Positions 35,499 through 43,106 of a stretch of 64,000 bases of DNA are shown piece by piece. The position numbers and the translations under genes are program-made. The DNA is taken from positions 45,206 through 109,205 of the forward strand of contig JBKHAH010000001.1 of assembly GCA_046542995.1 (NCBI GenBank), written 5' to 3'. Numbering within the stretch: the first letter of the stretch is position 1; every line of letters starts with the position of its first letter. The DNA is from Perlabentimonas sp046542995. Its GTDB lineage: Bacteria > Bacteroidota > Bacteroidia > Bacteroidales > Tenuifilaceae. The notes under the pieces were generated by a model. The model saw nothing but the letters and a program-made list of their open reading frames with translations. It had not been told where the DNA came from and ran no database searches.

Positions 35499-35960
35499 CT
35501 ATAATTTATCCTGAATCTCATTGATGAGTTCCTTTAATGCATCAAAAGTTAAATTTCCATGGAATTTTCCATTAATAGCAATAACTGGTGATAAGCTACA
35601 TGCTCCCATGCACGGTACAATCTCTAAACTATAATTACCATTACGAGTAGTATACCCTGCTTTAACCTTTAGAGTTTTTTCTAAAAACTCTATCATCGAC
35701 ACCGCACCCATTAAATGACAAGAAGTACCATGACAAAGTTGAAAATGGAACTTTCCTTTTGGTTGAAACCTAAACTGGTTATAAAATGTGGCAAGTCCGT
35801 AAATTTTACTTGTTGGCATACTTAAATGCTTACCCACCATAACTATTGCCTCCTCCGAGAGGTATCCTGTTTCTTGCTGGATATCTTGCAATATTGGTAA
35901 TAGATTGCCAGTTGATGAATGGCTGTATCGATCAAGAAGATCTTTGATTTTTTCGTTCAT
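35499..35960 (-). CDS. hydC: hydrogenase [2Fe-2S] subunit HydC (NuoE-like)
   Basis: 153 residues, full length for NuoE-like subunits. A helical N-terminus (about 1-65) precedes a thioredoxin-like domain binding a [2Fe-2S] cluster through 'CHGTSC' (about 86-91) and 'CMGAC' (about 127-131). It connects to the FMN subunit HydB. It is the first gene of the hydCBA operon, 31 nt from hydB, and a Rex-like palindrome lies 46 nt upstream of its ATG. Confidence 0.93.
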   Translation of the reverse strand: MNEKIKDLLDRYSHSSTGNLLPILQDIQQETGYLSEEAIVMVGKHLSMPTSKIYGLATFYNQFRFQPKGKFHFQLCHGTSCHLMGAVSMIEFLEKTLKVKAGYTTRNGNYSLEIVPCMGACSLSPVIAINGKFHGNLTFDALKELINEIQDKL

Positions 35961-36005
35961 AACTAATAAAAAATTCTAACGAGCATGGCAAACTCAAACT
36001 AACAA

Positions 36006-36021
36006 TGTTATACAAATAACA
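36006..36021. promoter_or_regulatory. Rex-like operator upstream of hydCBA
   Basis: TGTTATACAAATAACA is a perfect inverted repeat (TGTTAT-N4-ATAACA) sharing the core TGTTA-N6-TAACA of Rex sites. It begins 46 nt upstream of the hydC ATG. The exact -7 box here is ambiguous because several TTTG runs occur. Confidence 0.55.
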
Positions 36022-36275
36022 CAAACACAAAACTGATTATCATAACATTAACAACAACAATCAGGTTTTTAAGAGCTTACAATTTAGTAAAAGAAAAGGA
36101 ATAAGACAATTTATTTAACTAATTTTAAATCATTCTAGTTTAGTTATAAAATCATTCAGCCAATACTTCGTAAAACGTAAATCATTAGCGACTTTGCTCC
36201 CAGCCTTAATCTGCTTTTTTAAAAAAGCTATCTAAAGAATATAGATATTAGCTTATTACTTAATACATAAATCCT

Positions 36276-36283
36276 TATCTTTG
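36276..36283 (+). promoter_or_regulatory. -7 promoter box of the ferredoxin-sensor-phosphatase operon
   Basis: TATCTTTG is an exact TAnnTTTG match, 29 nt before the ATG at 36313. A -33 TTG is not clear. A Rex-like repeat follows 2 nt downstream. Confidence 0.55.
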
Positions 36284-36285
36284 AA

Positions 36286-36301
36286 TGTTAAAAGAATAAC
36301 G
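36286..36301. promoter_or_regulatory. Rex-like operator downstream of the sensor-operon promoter
   Basis: TGTTAAAAGAATAACG has the TGTTA-N6-TAACR core with one mismatch to the palindrome. Its position just 3' of the -7 box mirrors the hydG-unit promoter at 23841-23863. Confidence 0.45.
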
Positions 36302-36312
36302 ATTAATAAACA

Positions 36313-36561
36313 ATGGGTAACAAAAAGGAAGTTGTAATATGCCTTGGGAGTTCATGCTTTTCAAGAGGGAACAAGAACCTCCTGCGAGCAATAAATCAGT
36401 TCATTAAGGATAATAACATTGAGGATCAAATCTACTTTCATGGAGGGCACTGTTTTGGTCAGTGTGCTGAAGGTCCAATTTTAAAAGTTGATAACGAACT
36501 TTACACCCGAGTAGATGAGCAAAAAATGATAAGCATCCTTAGCAACTCTTTTGAAATTTAA
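36313..36561 (+). CDS. stand-alone thioredoxin-like [2Fe-2S] ferredoxin
   Basis: 82 residues. Four cysteines C10, C15 ('CLGSSC') and C47, C51 ('CFGQC') give the CX4C...CX3C set of thioredoxin-like [2Fe-2S] ferredoxins and of NuoE. The fold also matches the N-terminal domain of HydB-type proteins. It is first in an operon with the second hydrogenase-like sensor (12 nt downstream) and the phosphatase, and is divergent from hydCBA. It may carry electrons between the hydrogenase and the sensor, or stand in for the cluster missing in HydB; both are inferences. Confidence 0.88.
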   Translation: MGNKKEVVICLGSSCFSRGNKNLLRAINQFIKDNNIEDQIYFHGGHCFGQCAEGPILKVDNELYTRVDEQKMISILSNSFEI

Positions 36562-36573
36562 ATTTCTATAAAA

Positions 36574-38439
36574 ATGTCGCAGCTCTTCTCCATAAGCGAA
36601 GAAAAATGCATTAACTGTTTTGCATGTGTAAGGGTTTGCCCGGTTAAAGCCATTGAGGTTACAGCTGAAAAAAACTATGCTGTTATACTTCCCGACAGGT
36701 GTATTGGCTGTGGCAGCTGCTTAAACATATGCCCGGTTAATGCAATTAGCTATAAATCCTCAAAAAACGAAGTTAAAAGCCTGCTTAAAGAAGGAGGTAA
36801 AATTGCAGCAATCGTTGCTCCCTCAATTTCTGGTGAATTTGTTGATATTACCGATTATCGGAAGTTTGTACAAATGATTAAAACTTTGGGTTTCACCTAT
36901 GTGTGCGAAGTAACCTTTGGTGTTGACCTAATAGCCAAAGAGTATAAAAAGCTTTTCGGTAATTTTAAAGGGAAGTACTTTATCACCTCGGTCTGCCCAG
37001 TGGTGGTTTCAAAAGTAGAGAAATTTCACCCGGAGATTGTTAACAACCTGGCCCCCATAGTTTCGCCTATGATTGCTACAGCAAAAGTAATTCACAAGGA
37101 GTATGGGGATGACACTAAGGTGGTTTACATAGGTCCCTGCATTCAGAATAAGGAGGAGGCATTACTTTACGAGGATGATGGCAAGGTAGATTCTGTACTT
37201 ACATTTACAGAGCTACGTGAACTATTTGATGAGTTTGAGATTAAGGAAAGTAAATTTGAATATAGCGATTTTGACGAACCTATTGGCTACAAGGGCTCGC
37301 TGCTTCCCATTGCTAACGGTTTGCTTCAGGCCGAAAACATAAATGAGGATTTACTAACTGGCAAAATCATTACCACTGAGGGCAGAAACAATATGATTGA
37401 TGCCCTAAACGAATTTGAAGGGAATGCTGAAACCATTAGCCGTCATTTCAATCTTTTTTATTGCAATGGTTGCCTAATGGGCCCTGGTACATCACGTGGT
37501 GGACAAAAGTTTATTCGGAGAACAATGGTGGTTAACTACGCCAACAAAAGGCTTAAAACCTTCAACAGAGAAATTTGGGAGAAAAGCATTGAGAAGCATT
37601 CAAAGCATAAATTTTCTTGCAGCTTTAAGGCAGACGACCAACGCATGCCTCCTCCACCAGAAGAGAATATTTACGAAGTGCTTAAAGCTATTGGCAAAGA
37701 GAATATGGAGAGCGATTCGGGGTGTGAGGCTTGCGGCTACGAAAGTTGCAGAGACTTTGCAGTAGCTGTTGCTTCTGGCTTGGCTCATGCCGACATGTGC
37801 CTAAACTACACCCTTAAAAACAGGAAGGATTACATAAAAAGCCTGCGAGCCACAAACGAAAAGCTGGCTAAAACACAACAGGCTCTCCGTGATTCGGAAA
37901 GAACAGCACGTGAAGAGCAAGAAGCCGCCAGGGATGCTTCCGAGACCATCACTACCATGATGAAGAAACTTCCCTCTGCCCTGGTTATTGTTGATAAAAA
38001 AATGAAGGTCGTACAAAGCAATCAAAGCTTCATTGATTTATTAGGAGACGATGCAATTGAGATAAACGAAATAATTCCAGGGCTAGTTGGTGCCGACCTG
38101 AAAACCCTCCTGCCATATAATATCTACAATCTCTTTTCATACGTACTTCAAAATAGTGAGGACATTAAGAACAGAGATATTCATTACAAAGACAACTTGC
38201 TTAACCTATCCGTTTTCACCATAAAAAAAGGAAGCATTGTTGGTGCGGTTATAAGGGACATGTACGCTCCTGAGGTTCGTAAAGAGGAGGTTATAAAAAG
38301 GATTACCGATGCCATTGACACGAATCTGGCTATGGTTCAGAAGATTGGCTTTCTTTTGGGAGAAGGTGCCTCAGAAACTGAGCAGATGCTTAATTCAATT
38401 ATCAATGCCTTTAAGGAAGGTGGCGGAAAGAGCAAGTAA
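36574..38439 (+). CDS. second sensory [FeFe]-hydrogenase-like protein with PAS domain
   Basis: 621 residues, a paralogue of the sensor kinase at 29702. Two [4Fe-4S] motifs (C12-C22, C43-C53), an H-cluster-type domain, a CX2CX4CX16C Fe-S motif (C384, C387, C392, C409), a coiled-coil linker (about 420-465) and a PAS domain (about 470-580) followed by a helical tail. H-domain motifs: L1 TSVCP (138-142; Val140 at the proton-relay Cys), L2 GPCIQNK (C189), L3 FYCNGCLMGPG (C297, C300; Tyr296 where the kinase paralogue has Cys). No kinase or other output domain is attached; the SpoIIE-type phosphatase encoded 44 nt downstream is the probable partner. Likely a H2/redox sensor. Confidence 0.87.
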   Translation: MSQLFSISEEKCINCFACVRVCPVKAIEVTAEKNYAVILPDRCIGCGSCLNICPVNAISYKSSKNEVKSLLKEGGKIAAIVAPSISGEFVDITDYRKFVQMIKTLGFTYVCEVTFGVDLIAKEYKKLFGNFKGKYFITSVCPVVVSKVEKFHPEIVNNLAPIVSPMIATAKVIHKEYGDDTKVVYIGPCIQNKEEALLYEDDGKVDSVLTFTELRELFDEFEIKESKFEYSDFDEPIGYKGSLLPIANGLLQAENINEDLLTGKIITTEGRNNMIDALNEFEGNAETISRHFNLFYCNGCLMGPGTSRGGQKFIRRTMVVNYANKRLKTFNREIWEKSIEKHSKHKFSCSFKADDQRMPPPPEENIYEVLKAIGKENMESDSGCEACGYESCRDFAVAVASGLAHADMCLNYTLKNRKDYIKSLRATNEKLAKTQQALRDSERTAREEQEAARDASETITTMMKKLPSALVIVDKKMKVVQSNQSFIDLLGDDAIEINEIIPGLVGADLKTLLPYNIYNLFSYVLQNSEDIKNRDIHYKDNLLNLSVFTIKKGSIVGAVIRDMYAPEVRKEEVIKRITDAIDTNLAMVQKIGFLLGEGASETEQMLNSIINAFKEGGGKSK

Positions 38440-38483
38440 ATATAATATATTATAAGCAAAACATATTATATCAGAATTCACCC

Positions 38484-39668
38484 ATGTCGAACAAATTCTT
38501 TATCGAAGTTAATTGCCAGCAGAAATACCACGATGGGGAACGAATTTGCGGTGATGTTTTCCTAAGTGAAAGAGTAGCTGGAGAGGACAGAACCATAGTT
38601 GTATTAAGCGATGGAATGGGGCATGGAGTTAAAGCAAATGTCCTTGCTACGCTCACTGCAACAATGGCTTTAAATTTTACAAAGGAGCATAAAGAAATTA
38701 ACAAAATTGCTGATATTATTATGAACACCCTGCCTGTTTGCTCCGTCAGGCAAATGAGCTACGCCACCTTTACCATACTAGATATTGACCATAACGGTCC
38801 AACAAGAATTCTTGAGTACGATAACCCTGAATGTGTTATCCTTAGAGGCTCTGAAAAAGTTGACCCAGAATGGCAATGTGTAATACTCCAAAGCGAAACC
38901 AATGCCGGCAAAGAACTTCGCTACTGTACTTTTACCCCACAAAAGGAAGATAGAATTGTTATTTGGGGCGATGGCATAACGCAATCGGGCATGGGTAGCG
39001 ACGATTACCCCTTTGGCTGGGGATTGGAAAATGCTCAGGATTTTGTATTGAGGCTAGTTAAAAATGAGCCAGAAATATCCGCCCGGAAGCTTAGCACAAA
39101 GGCAGTGAACATGGCTTTTCAAAACGATAATTATCATCCTAAAGATGATATTAGCACAGCTACAATATATTTTAGAGAGCCAAGGAAACTTTTAATATGC
39201 ACGGGACCACCCTTTGAAAAAGAGAACGATAAGAAACTGGCAAGCATCTTTAAAAATTTTAATGGGAGAAAAATTGTTAGTGGAGCAACCACAGGCGATA
39301 TAATCTCCAGAGAATTAAACCTTGATATTGAGGATACTTTTGATTTCTCCGACCCAGATTTGCCCCCCATTTCACATATGGAAGGCGCAGACCTAGTAAC
39401 AGAAGGGATTCTTACCCTAAGCAAAGCAACAGAAATGCTTAACAACTTTACCGAAACCTCTGTGCCCGGCAAAGGTCCTGCCGATCAGATTATAAGGCTA
39501 ATACTTGAGAGTGATGAGATTGACTTTGTTGTTGGAACTGGTATTAACGTGGCGCATCAGGATCCAAACCTGCCTGTTGAATTAGAAATTCGCAGAACCG
39601 TAGTTAAACGCATGGCTCAAATTCTTGAGGAAAATTTCCTCAAGGAGGTTAAACTCAAATTTCTGTAA
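38484..39668 (+). CDS. SpoIIE/PP2C-family serine phosphatase of the hydrogenase sensor operon
   Basis: 394 residues. The PP2C/SpoIIE domain (about 1-225) has metal-binding acidic motifs 'ICGDVFL', 'VVLSDGMGHG' and 'KDDISTATIYF'. A C-terminal extension of about 165 residues ('ICTGPP...', 'SGATTGDIISREL') is of a type I recall beside clostridial-style hydrogenases but cannot name. It would dephosphorylate a serine or threonine target, classically an anti-anti-sigma protein, yet no STAS or anti-sigma gene is in the window. It ends the operon ferredoxin-sensor-phosphatase. Confidence 0.82.
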   Translation: MSNKFFIEVNCQQKYHDGERICGDVFLSERVAGEDRTIVVLSDGMGHGVKANVLATLTATMALNFTKEHKEINKIADIIMNTLPVCSVRQMSYATFTILDIDHNGPTRILEYDNPECVILRGSEKVDPEWQCVILQSETNAGKELRYCTFTPQKEDRIVIWGDGITQSGMGSDDYPFGWGLENAQDFVLRLVKNEPEISARKLSTKAVNMAFQNDNYHPKDDISTATIYFREPRKLLICTGPPFEKENDKKLASIFKNFNGRKIVSGATTGDIISRELNLDIEDTFDFSDPDLPPISHMEGADLVTEGILTLSKATEMLNNFTETSVPGKGPADQIIRLILESDEIDFVVGTGINVAHQDPNLPVELEIRRTVVKRMAQILEENFLKEVKLKFL

Positions 39669-39733
39669 ACAACCACACAACCCTCCGTTCACATCCTATT
39701 AACTCACCTTAACAGAAAAATTTTTCATTTTTC

Positions 39734-39764
39734 TTGACAAAAGGTTAAACATTTTGTAAATTTA
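39734..39764 (+). promoter_or_regulatory. promoter of the PerR-like gene
   Basis: TTG (39734-39736), in a TTGACA context, and TAAATTTA (39757-39764, one mismatch to TAnnTTTG) are separated by 20 nt. It lies about 50 nt upstream of the ATG. Confidence 0.45.
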
Positions 39765-39776
39765 TTCGTTATTAAG

Positions 39777-39791
39777 AAAGAATAATTCTGA
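39777..39791. promoter_or_regulatory. PerR/Fur-type box upstream of the regulator gene
   Basis: AAAGAATAATTCTGA is an imperfect 7-1-7 inverted repeat (5 of 7 pairs, perfect core AGAAT-A-ATTCT) located between the promoter and the ATG of the Fur-family gene. Autoregulation is the natural reading. Confidence 0.45.
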
Positions 39792-39812
39792 TATAGTAAT
39801 AAATCGTATGTA

Positions 39813-40226
39813 ATGACAACTGCAAGAGAGCGACTTATTGAACATGGCTTAAAAATTACCCCACAGCGTATTGCAGCCCTTGACGCGATTAATGAACTAA
39901 CAGATCACCCTACTGCTGATCTCATTATCGACTATATCAGAAAAAATCATCCAAATATTGCGGTTGGCACCGTTTATAAAACCCTTGAGACTTTTGCTAA
40001 AACCGGATTAGTTAAAAAGGTTAAAACCGATAAGGATGTGATGCGTTACGACTCAGTTGCTAAGAAACACCATCATCTTTACTGCATCGATTCTGATAGA
40101 ATTGAGGATTATTGGGATGATGAGTTGGATCAGCTACTAGAGAATTATTTTAGAAGCAAAAAGATACCTAACTTTAATATTAATGAGATAAAATTGCAAC
40201 TATCTGGCAAGTTTACTGACAGATAG
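39813..40226 (+). CDS. perR: PerR-like peroxide regulator (Fur family)
   Basis: 137 residues. The winged helix (about 1-80, 'GLKITPQRIAAL', 'GTVYKTLETF') is followed by a dimerisation domain. Regulatory-metal ligands of PerR are present: His of 'DHPTAD', Asp of 'MRYDS' (Fur usually has Glu), the 'KKHHHLYC' histidines and Asp of 'IEDYW'. The structural Zn site is missing: only one Cys remains (CIDS instead of CxxC) and the C-terminal CxxC is absent. It is expected to repress the following ferritin-like, katG and peroxiredoxin genes until peroxide oxidises a His ligand. Confidence 0.85.
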   Translation: MTTARERLIEHGLKITPQRIAALDAINELTDHPTADLIIDYIRKNHPNIAVGTVYKTLETFAKTGLVKKVKTDKDVMRYDSVAKKHHHLYCIDSDRIEDYWDDELDQLLENYFRSKKIPNFNINEIKLQLSGKFTDR

Positions 40227-40257
40227 ATTTATTAAACCAAACTAAAAATAACTTATC

Positions 40258-40755
40258 ATGAAAGAAAAAAGTATCGAATTACTAAACAAAGCCGTAGCCG
40301 ACGAGCTGGCAGCAGTACATCAGTACATGTATTTCCATTTTCATTTAGATGATCAAGGTTACGACCTCCTTGCTGGGCTTTTCAAAAAAACTGCCATTGA
40401 CGAGATGCTTCATGTGGAACATCTAGCCGAAAGAATCCTATTCTTAGGAGGGGATGTTGAGATGGAGGTTTCACAACCAGTAAAGAAAATTAATGATGTG
40501 AAGGAAATGCTTGATTTGGCTTGCCAAATGGAGGAGGATAGCGCCACTGATTACAATAAATGGGCTAATGAATGCTCAAAGAATAACGATTCCGTATCGA
40601 AAAAACTTTTCGAGACCCTTGTTGAGGATGAGGAGCGCCATTTTAACCAGTACGACGATGAGCGCAATAACATGAAGAAATTTGGCGAAAACTACCTTGC
40701 CCTCCAATCCATTGAACGGAGCAAAAGCATTGCCAGCGGACGACCAACCGAATAG
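40258..40755 (+). CDS. ferritin-like/bacterioferritin-type iron protein
   Basis: 165 residues in a four-helix bundle. Di-iron ligands are visible: Glu in 'VADELAAVHQY' (about 16), 'DEMLHVEH' (ExxH, about 46-53), Glu in 'QMEEDSATDY' (about 90) and 'EDEERHFNQY' (ExxH, about 122-131). This is a bacterioferritin-family pattern, storing iron and consuming peroxide. It follows perR by 31 nt and precedes katG by 56 nt, consistent with a shared peroxide-stress role. Heme binding cannot be judged. Confidence 0.83.
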   Translation: MKEKSIELLNKAVADELAAVHQYMYFHFHLDDQGYDLLAGLFKKTAIDEMLHVEHLAERILFLGGDVEMEVSQPVKKINDVKEMLDLACQMEEDSATDYNKWANECSKNNDSVSKKLFETLVEDEERHFNQYDDERNNMKKFGENYLALQSIERSKSIASGRPTE

Positions 40756-40811
40756 TAAAAGGTAAGGTTTTCTGAAAGCTAGATGATTAAATCAAACTGA
40801 TAATTATAACT

Positions 40812-42986
40812 ATGGACAACTCAAAAAAAGGTAAATGTCCTGTAATGCACGGAGCAAATACCGATACAAACAGTTCCGTAATGAGTTGGTGGCCAAATGC
40901 ACTTAACTTAGATATTCTCCATCAGCACGACAAAAAAACAAATCCCTTTGGCGCAAACTTCAATTATCGGGAAGAGTTTAAAAAGCTCGATTTAGAAGCA
41001 GTAAAAAACAACCTTAAAAAACTCATGACTGATAGTCAGGATTGGTGGCCAGCCGATTGGGGACACTATGGTGGATTAATGATTAGAATGGCATGGCATA
41101 GTGCAGGAACGTATCGTACTGCTGATGGGCGTGGGGGAAGTAATACTGGCAATCAACGCTTTGCCCCCCTCAACAGCTGGCCCGACAATGTAAATCTCGA
41201 TAAGGCCCGAAGGTTATTGTGGCCAATCAAGAAAAAATACGGCAACAAATTATCGTGGGCCGATCTGTTTATCCTTGCGGGAAATACCGCTTACGAGTCA
41301 ATGGGATTTAAAACCTTTGGCTTTGGTGGCGGACGTGAGGACATATGGCATCCAGAGAAGGATATATACTGGGGAGCGGAAAAAGAATGGCTGGCAAAGG
41401 ATCGCTATTCCGATAAAACGGATGAAGAATCGCTAGAAAATCCATTGGCGGCAGTTCAAATGGGGTTGATTTACGTTAACCCCGAAGGTGTTGATGGAAA
41501 GCCCGACCCACTAAAAACTGCAAAGGCCGTGCGGGTTACTTTCGAACGAATGGCAATGAACGATGAGGAAACCGTTGCTTTAACTGCTGGCGGTCATACC
41601 GTTGGTAAAACTCACGGTAATGGCGATGCATCTGCTTTGGGACCCGACCCCGAAGGTGCTCCAATAGAAGAGCAAGGTTTTGGATGGTCAAACCCCAAAG
41701 GCAAAGGGAATGCGGAAGATACCGTTTCAAGTGGTTTGGAAGGTGCATGGACAACCTACCCCGATAAATGGAACAACACTTATTTCTATTTGCTTTTAAC
41801 GTACGATTGGGAACTGAAAAAAAGTCCTGCAGGAGCATGGCAATGGGAACCAGTAAACATTAAGGAGGAAGATAAACCATTTGATGCTCATGTTCCCGGT
41901 GTTCGCAGAAACCCCATGATGACTGATGCCGATATGGCTTTAAAAATGGATCCTGAGTATCGGAAAATATCTGAACGTTTTTACAAGGACCCCGAGTATT
42001 TTGCAAAAACTTTTGCCAAAGCCTGGTTCAAATTAACACACCGCGATCTGGGTCCTAAAAGCCGTTACCTGGGCAGTGATGTTCCAAAAGAAGATTTAAT
42101 TTGGCAAGACCCAATCCCATCAGTTGATTACACCCTTTCAGAATCCGAAATAGAAGAACTAAAAAATAAACTTTTGAGTTGCGGCTTAACCCCAACCGAA
42201 CTAATAAATACAGCATGGGACAGCGCAAGAACATTCAGATGTTCCGACTATAGAGGTGGGGCTAATGGTGCAAGAATTCGTCTTACACCCCAAAAAGATT
42301 GGGAAGGCAATGAACCCAAGCGGCTTGAAAAAGTCTTGAATAAACTTGCAGAGATTCAGACAAGTTTAAGCAAAAAGGTTAGCATTGCCGATTTAATTGT
42401 TTTGGGTGGAAGTGCAGCCGTTGAAAAAGCCGCACAGGACGCTGGCGTAAGCATCAAAGTTCCATTCAGCCCAGGAAGAGGGGACGCAACAGCAGATATG
42501 ACAGATGAAGAATCCTTCTCGGCTTTAGAACCTCTACACGATGGGTTCAGAAACTGGCTAAAGAAAGACTATGCTGTGCAGCCAGAGGAGATGCTTCTTG
42601 ATAGAACTCAACTAATGGGACTTACAGCCCCTGAAATGACCGTTTTAATTGGCGGCATGCGTGTGTTAGGAACAAATCACGGAGGAACGAAACACGGGGT
42701 ATTCACCAACAGGGAAGGTGAATTAACCAATGACTTCTTTGTGAACCTAACAGATATGAGTTACACTTGGAAACCCGTTTCCAATAATTTGTATCATATT
42801 ATTGACAGAAAGTCAAATCAAAAGAAATGGACAGCAACCAGAGTGGATTTAGTGTTTGGCTCCAACTCCATATTAAGGTCATATTCAGAATTTTATGCAC
42901 AGGATGACAATAAAGAAAAATTTGTTAAGGATTTTGTGAACGCATGGGTAAAAGTAATGAATGCAGATCGGTTTGATTTGAAGTGA
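40812..42986 (+). CDS. katG: catalase-peroxidase
   Basis: 724 residues, the usual two-domain KatG length. N-terminal active site: 'RMAWHSAGTYRTADGRGG' with distal Arg, Trp and His; proximal His region 'LTAGGHTVGKTHG'. The Met-Tyr-Trp adduct residues are available in 'AWHS', 'GLIYVNPEG' and 'ERMAMND'. The degenerate C-terminal domain ('TAWDSARTFRCSDYRGGANG') is present. It destroys H2O2 in the cytoplasm. Its place in the PerR-linked cluster, right after the hydrogenase island, suggests protection of oxygen-labile metalloenzymes. Confidence 0.97.
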   Translation: MDNSKKGKCPVMHGANTDTNSSVMSWWPNALNLDILHQHDKKTNPFGANFNYREEFKKLDLEAVKNNLKKLMTDSQDWWPADWGHYGGLMIRMAWHSAGTYRTADGRGGSNTGNQRFAPLNSWPDNVNLDKARRLLWPIKKKYGNKLSWADLFILAGNTAYESMGFKTFGFGGGREDIWHPEKDIYWGAEKEWLAKDRYSDKTDEESLENPLAAVQMGLIYVNPEGVDGKPDPLKTAKAVRVTFERMAMNDEETVALTAGGHTVGKTHGNGDASALGPDPEGAPIEEQGFGWSNPKGKGNAEDTVSSGLEGAWTTYPDKWNNTYFYLLLTYDWELKKSPAGAWQWEPVNIKEEDKPFDAHVPGVRRNPMMTDADMALKMDPEYRKISERFYKDPEYFAKTFAKAWFKLTHRDLGPKSRYLGSDVPKEDLIWQDPIPSVDYTLSESEIEELKNKLLSCGLTPTELINTAWDSARTFRCSDYRGGANGARIRLTPQKDWEGNEPKRLEKVLNKLAEIQTSLSKKVSIADLIVLGGSAAVEKAAQDAGVSIKVPFSPGRGDATADMTDEESFSALEPLHDGFRNWLKKDYAVQPEEMLLDRTQLMGLTAPEMTVLIGGMRVLGTNHGGTKHGVFTNREGELTNDFFVNLTDMSYTWKPVSNNLYHIIDRKSNQKKWTATRVDLVFGSNSILRSYSEFYAQDDNKEKFVKDFVNAWVKVMNADRFDLK

Positions 42987-43106
42987 TTATTTTTTGAAAT
43001 GCTACAATCAACATAAATATAGTTGAAATGCCTAACTGCTATTTTATATAGTAATCAATTAACCATTGTTAAATCAATCAATTAATCAATAAATAGTTAA
43101 AAAAAA

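Larger units (their letters stand above)
35961..36312. other. 352-nt divergent control region between hydCBA and the sensor operon
   Basis: AT-rich, no gene seen. It contains two Rex-like palindromes, one near each operon (36006-36021 and 36286-36301), and a plus-strand -7 box (36276-36283). The middle (about 36060-36240) shows no feature I can support. Confidence 0.6.

Noticed and set aside
43050..43100. Repeated CAATTAA/TCAAT units before the peroxiredoxin gene as a tandem repeat or operator
   Set aside because: They are irregular, AT-rich and not palindromic; probably composition only.
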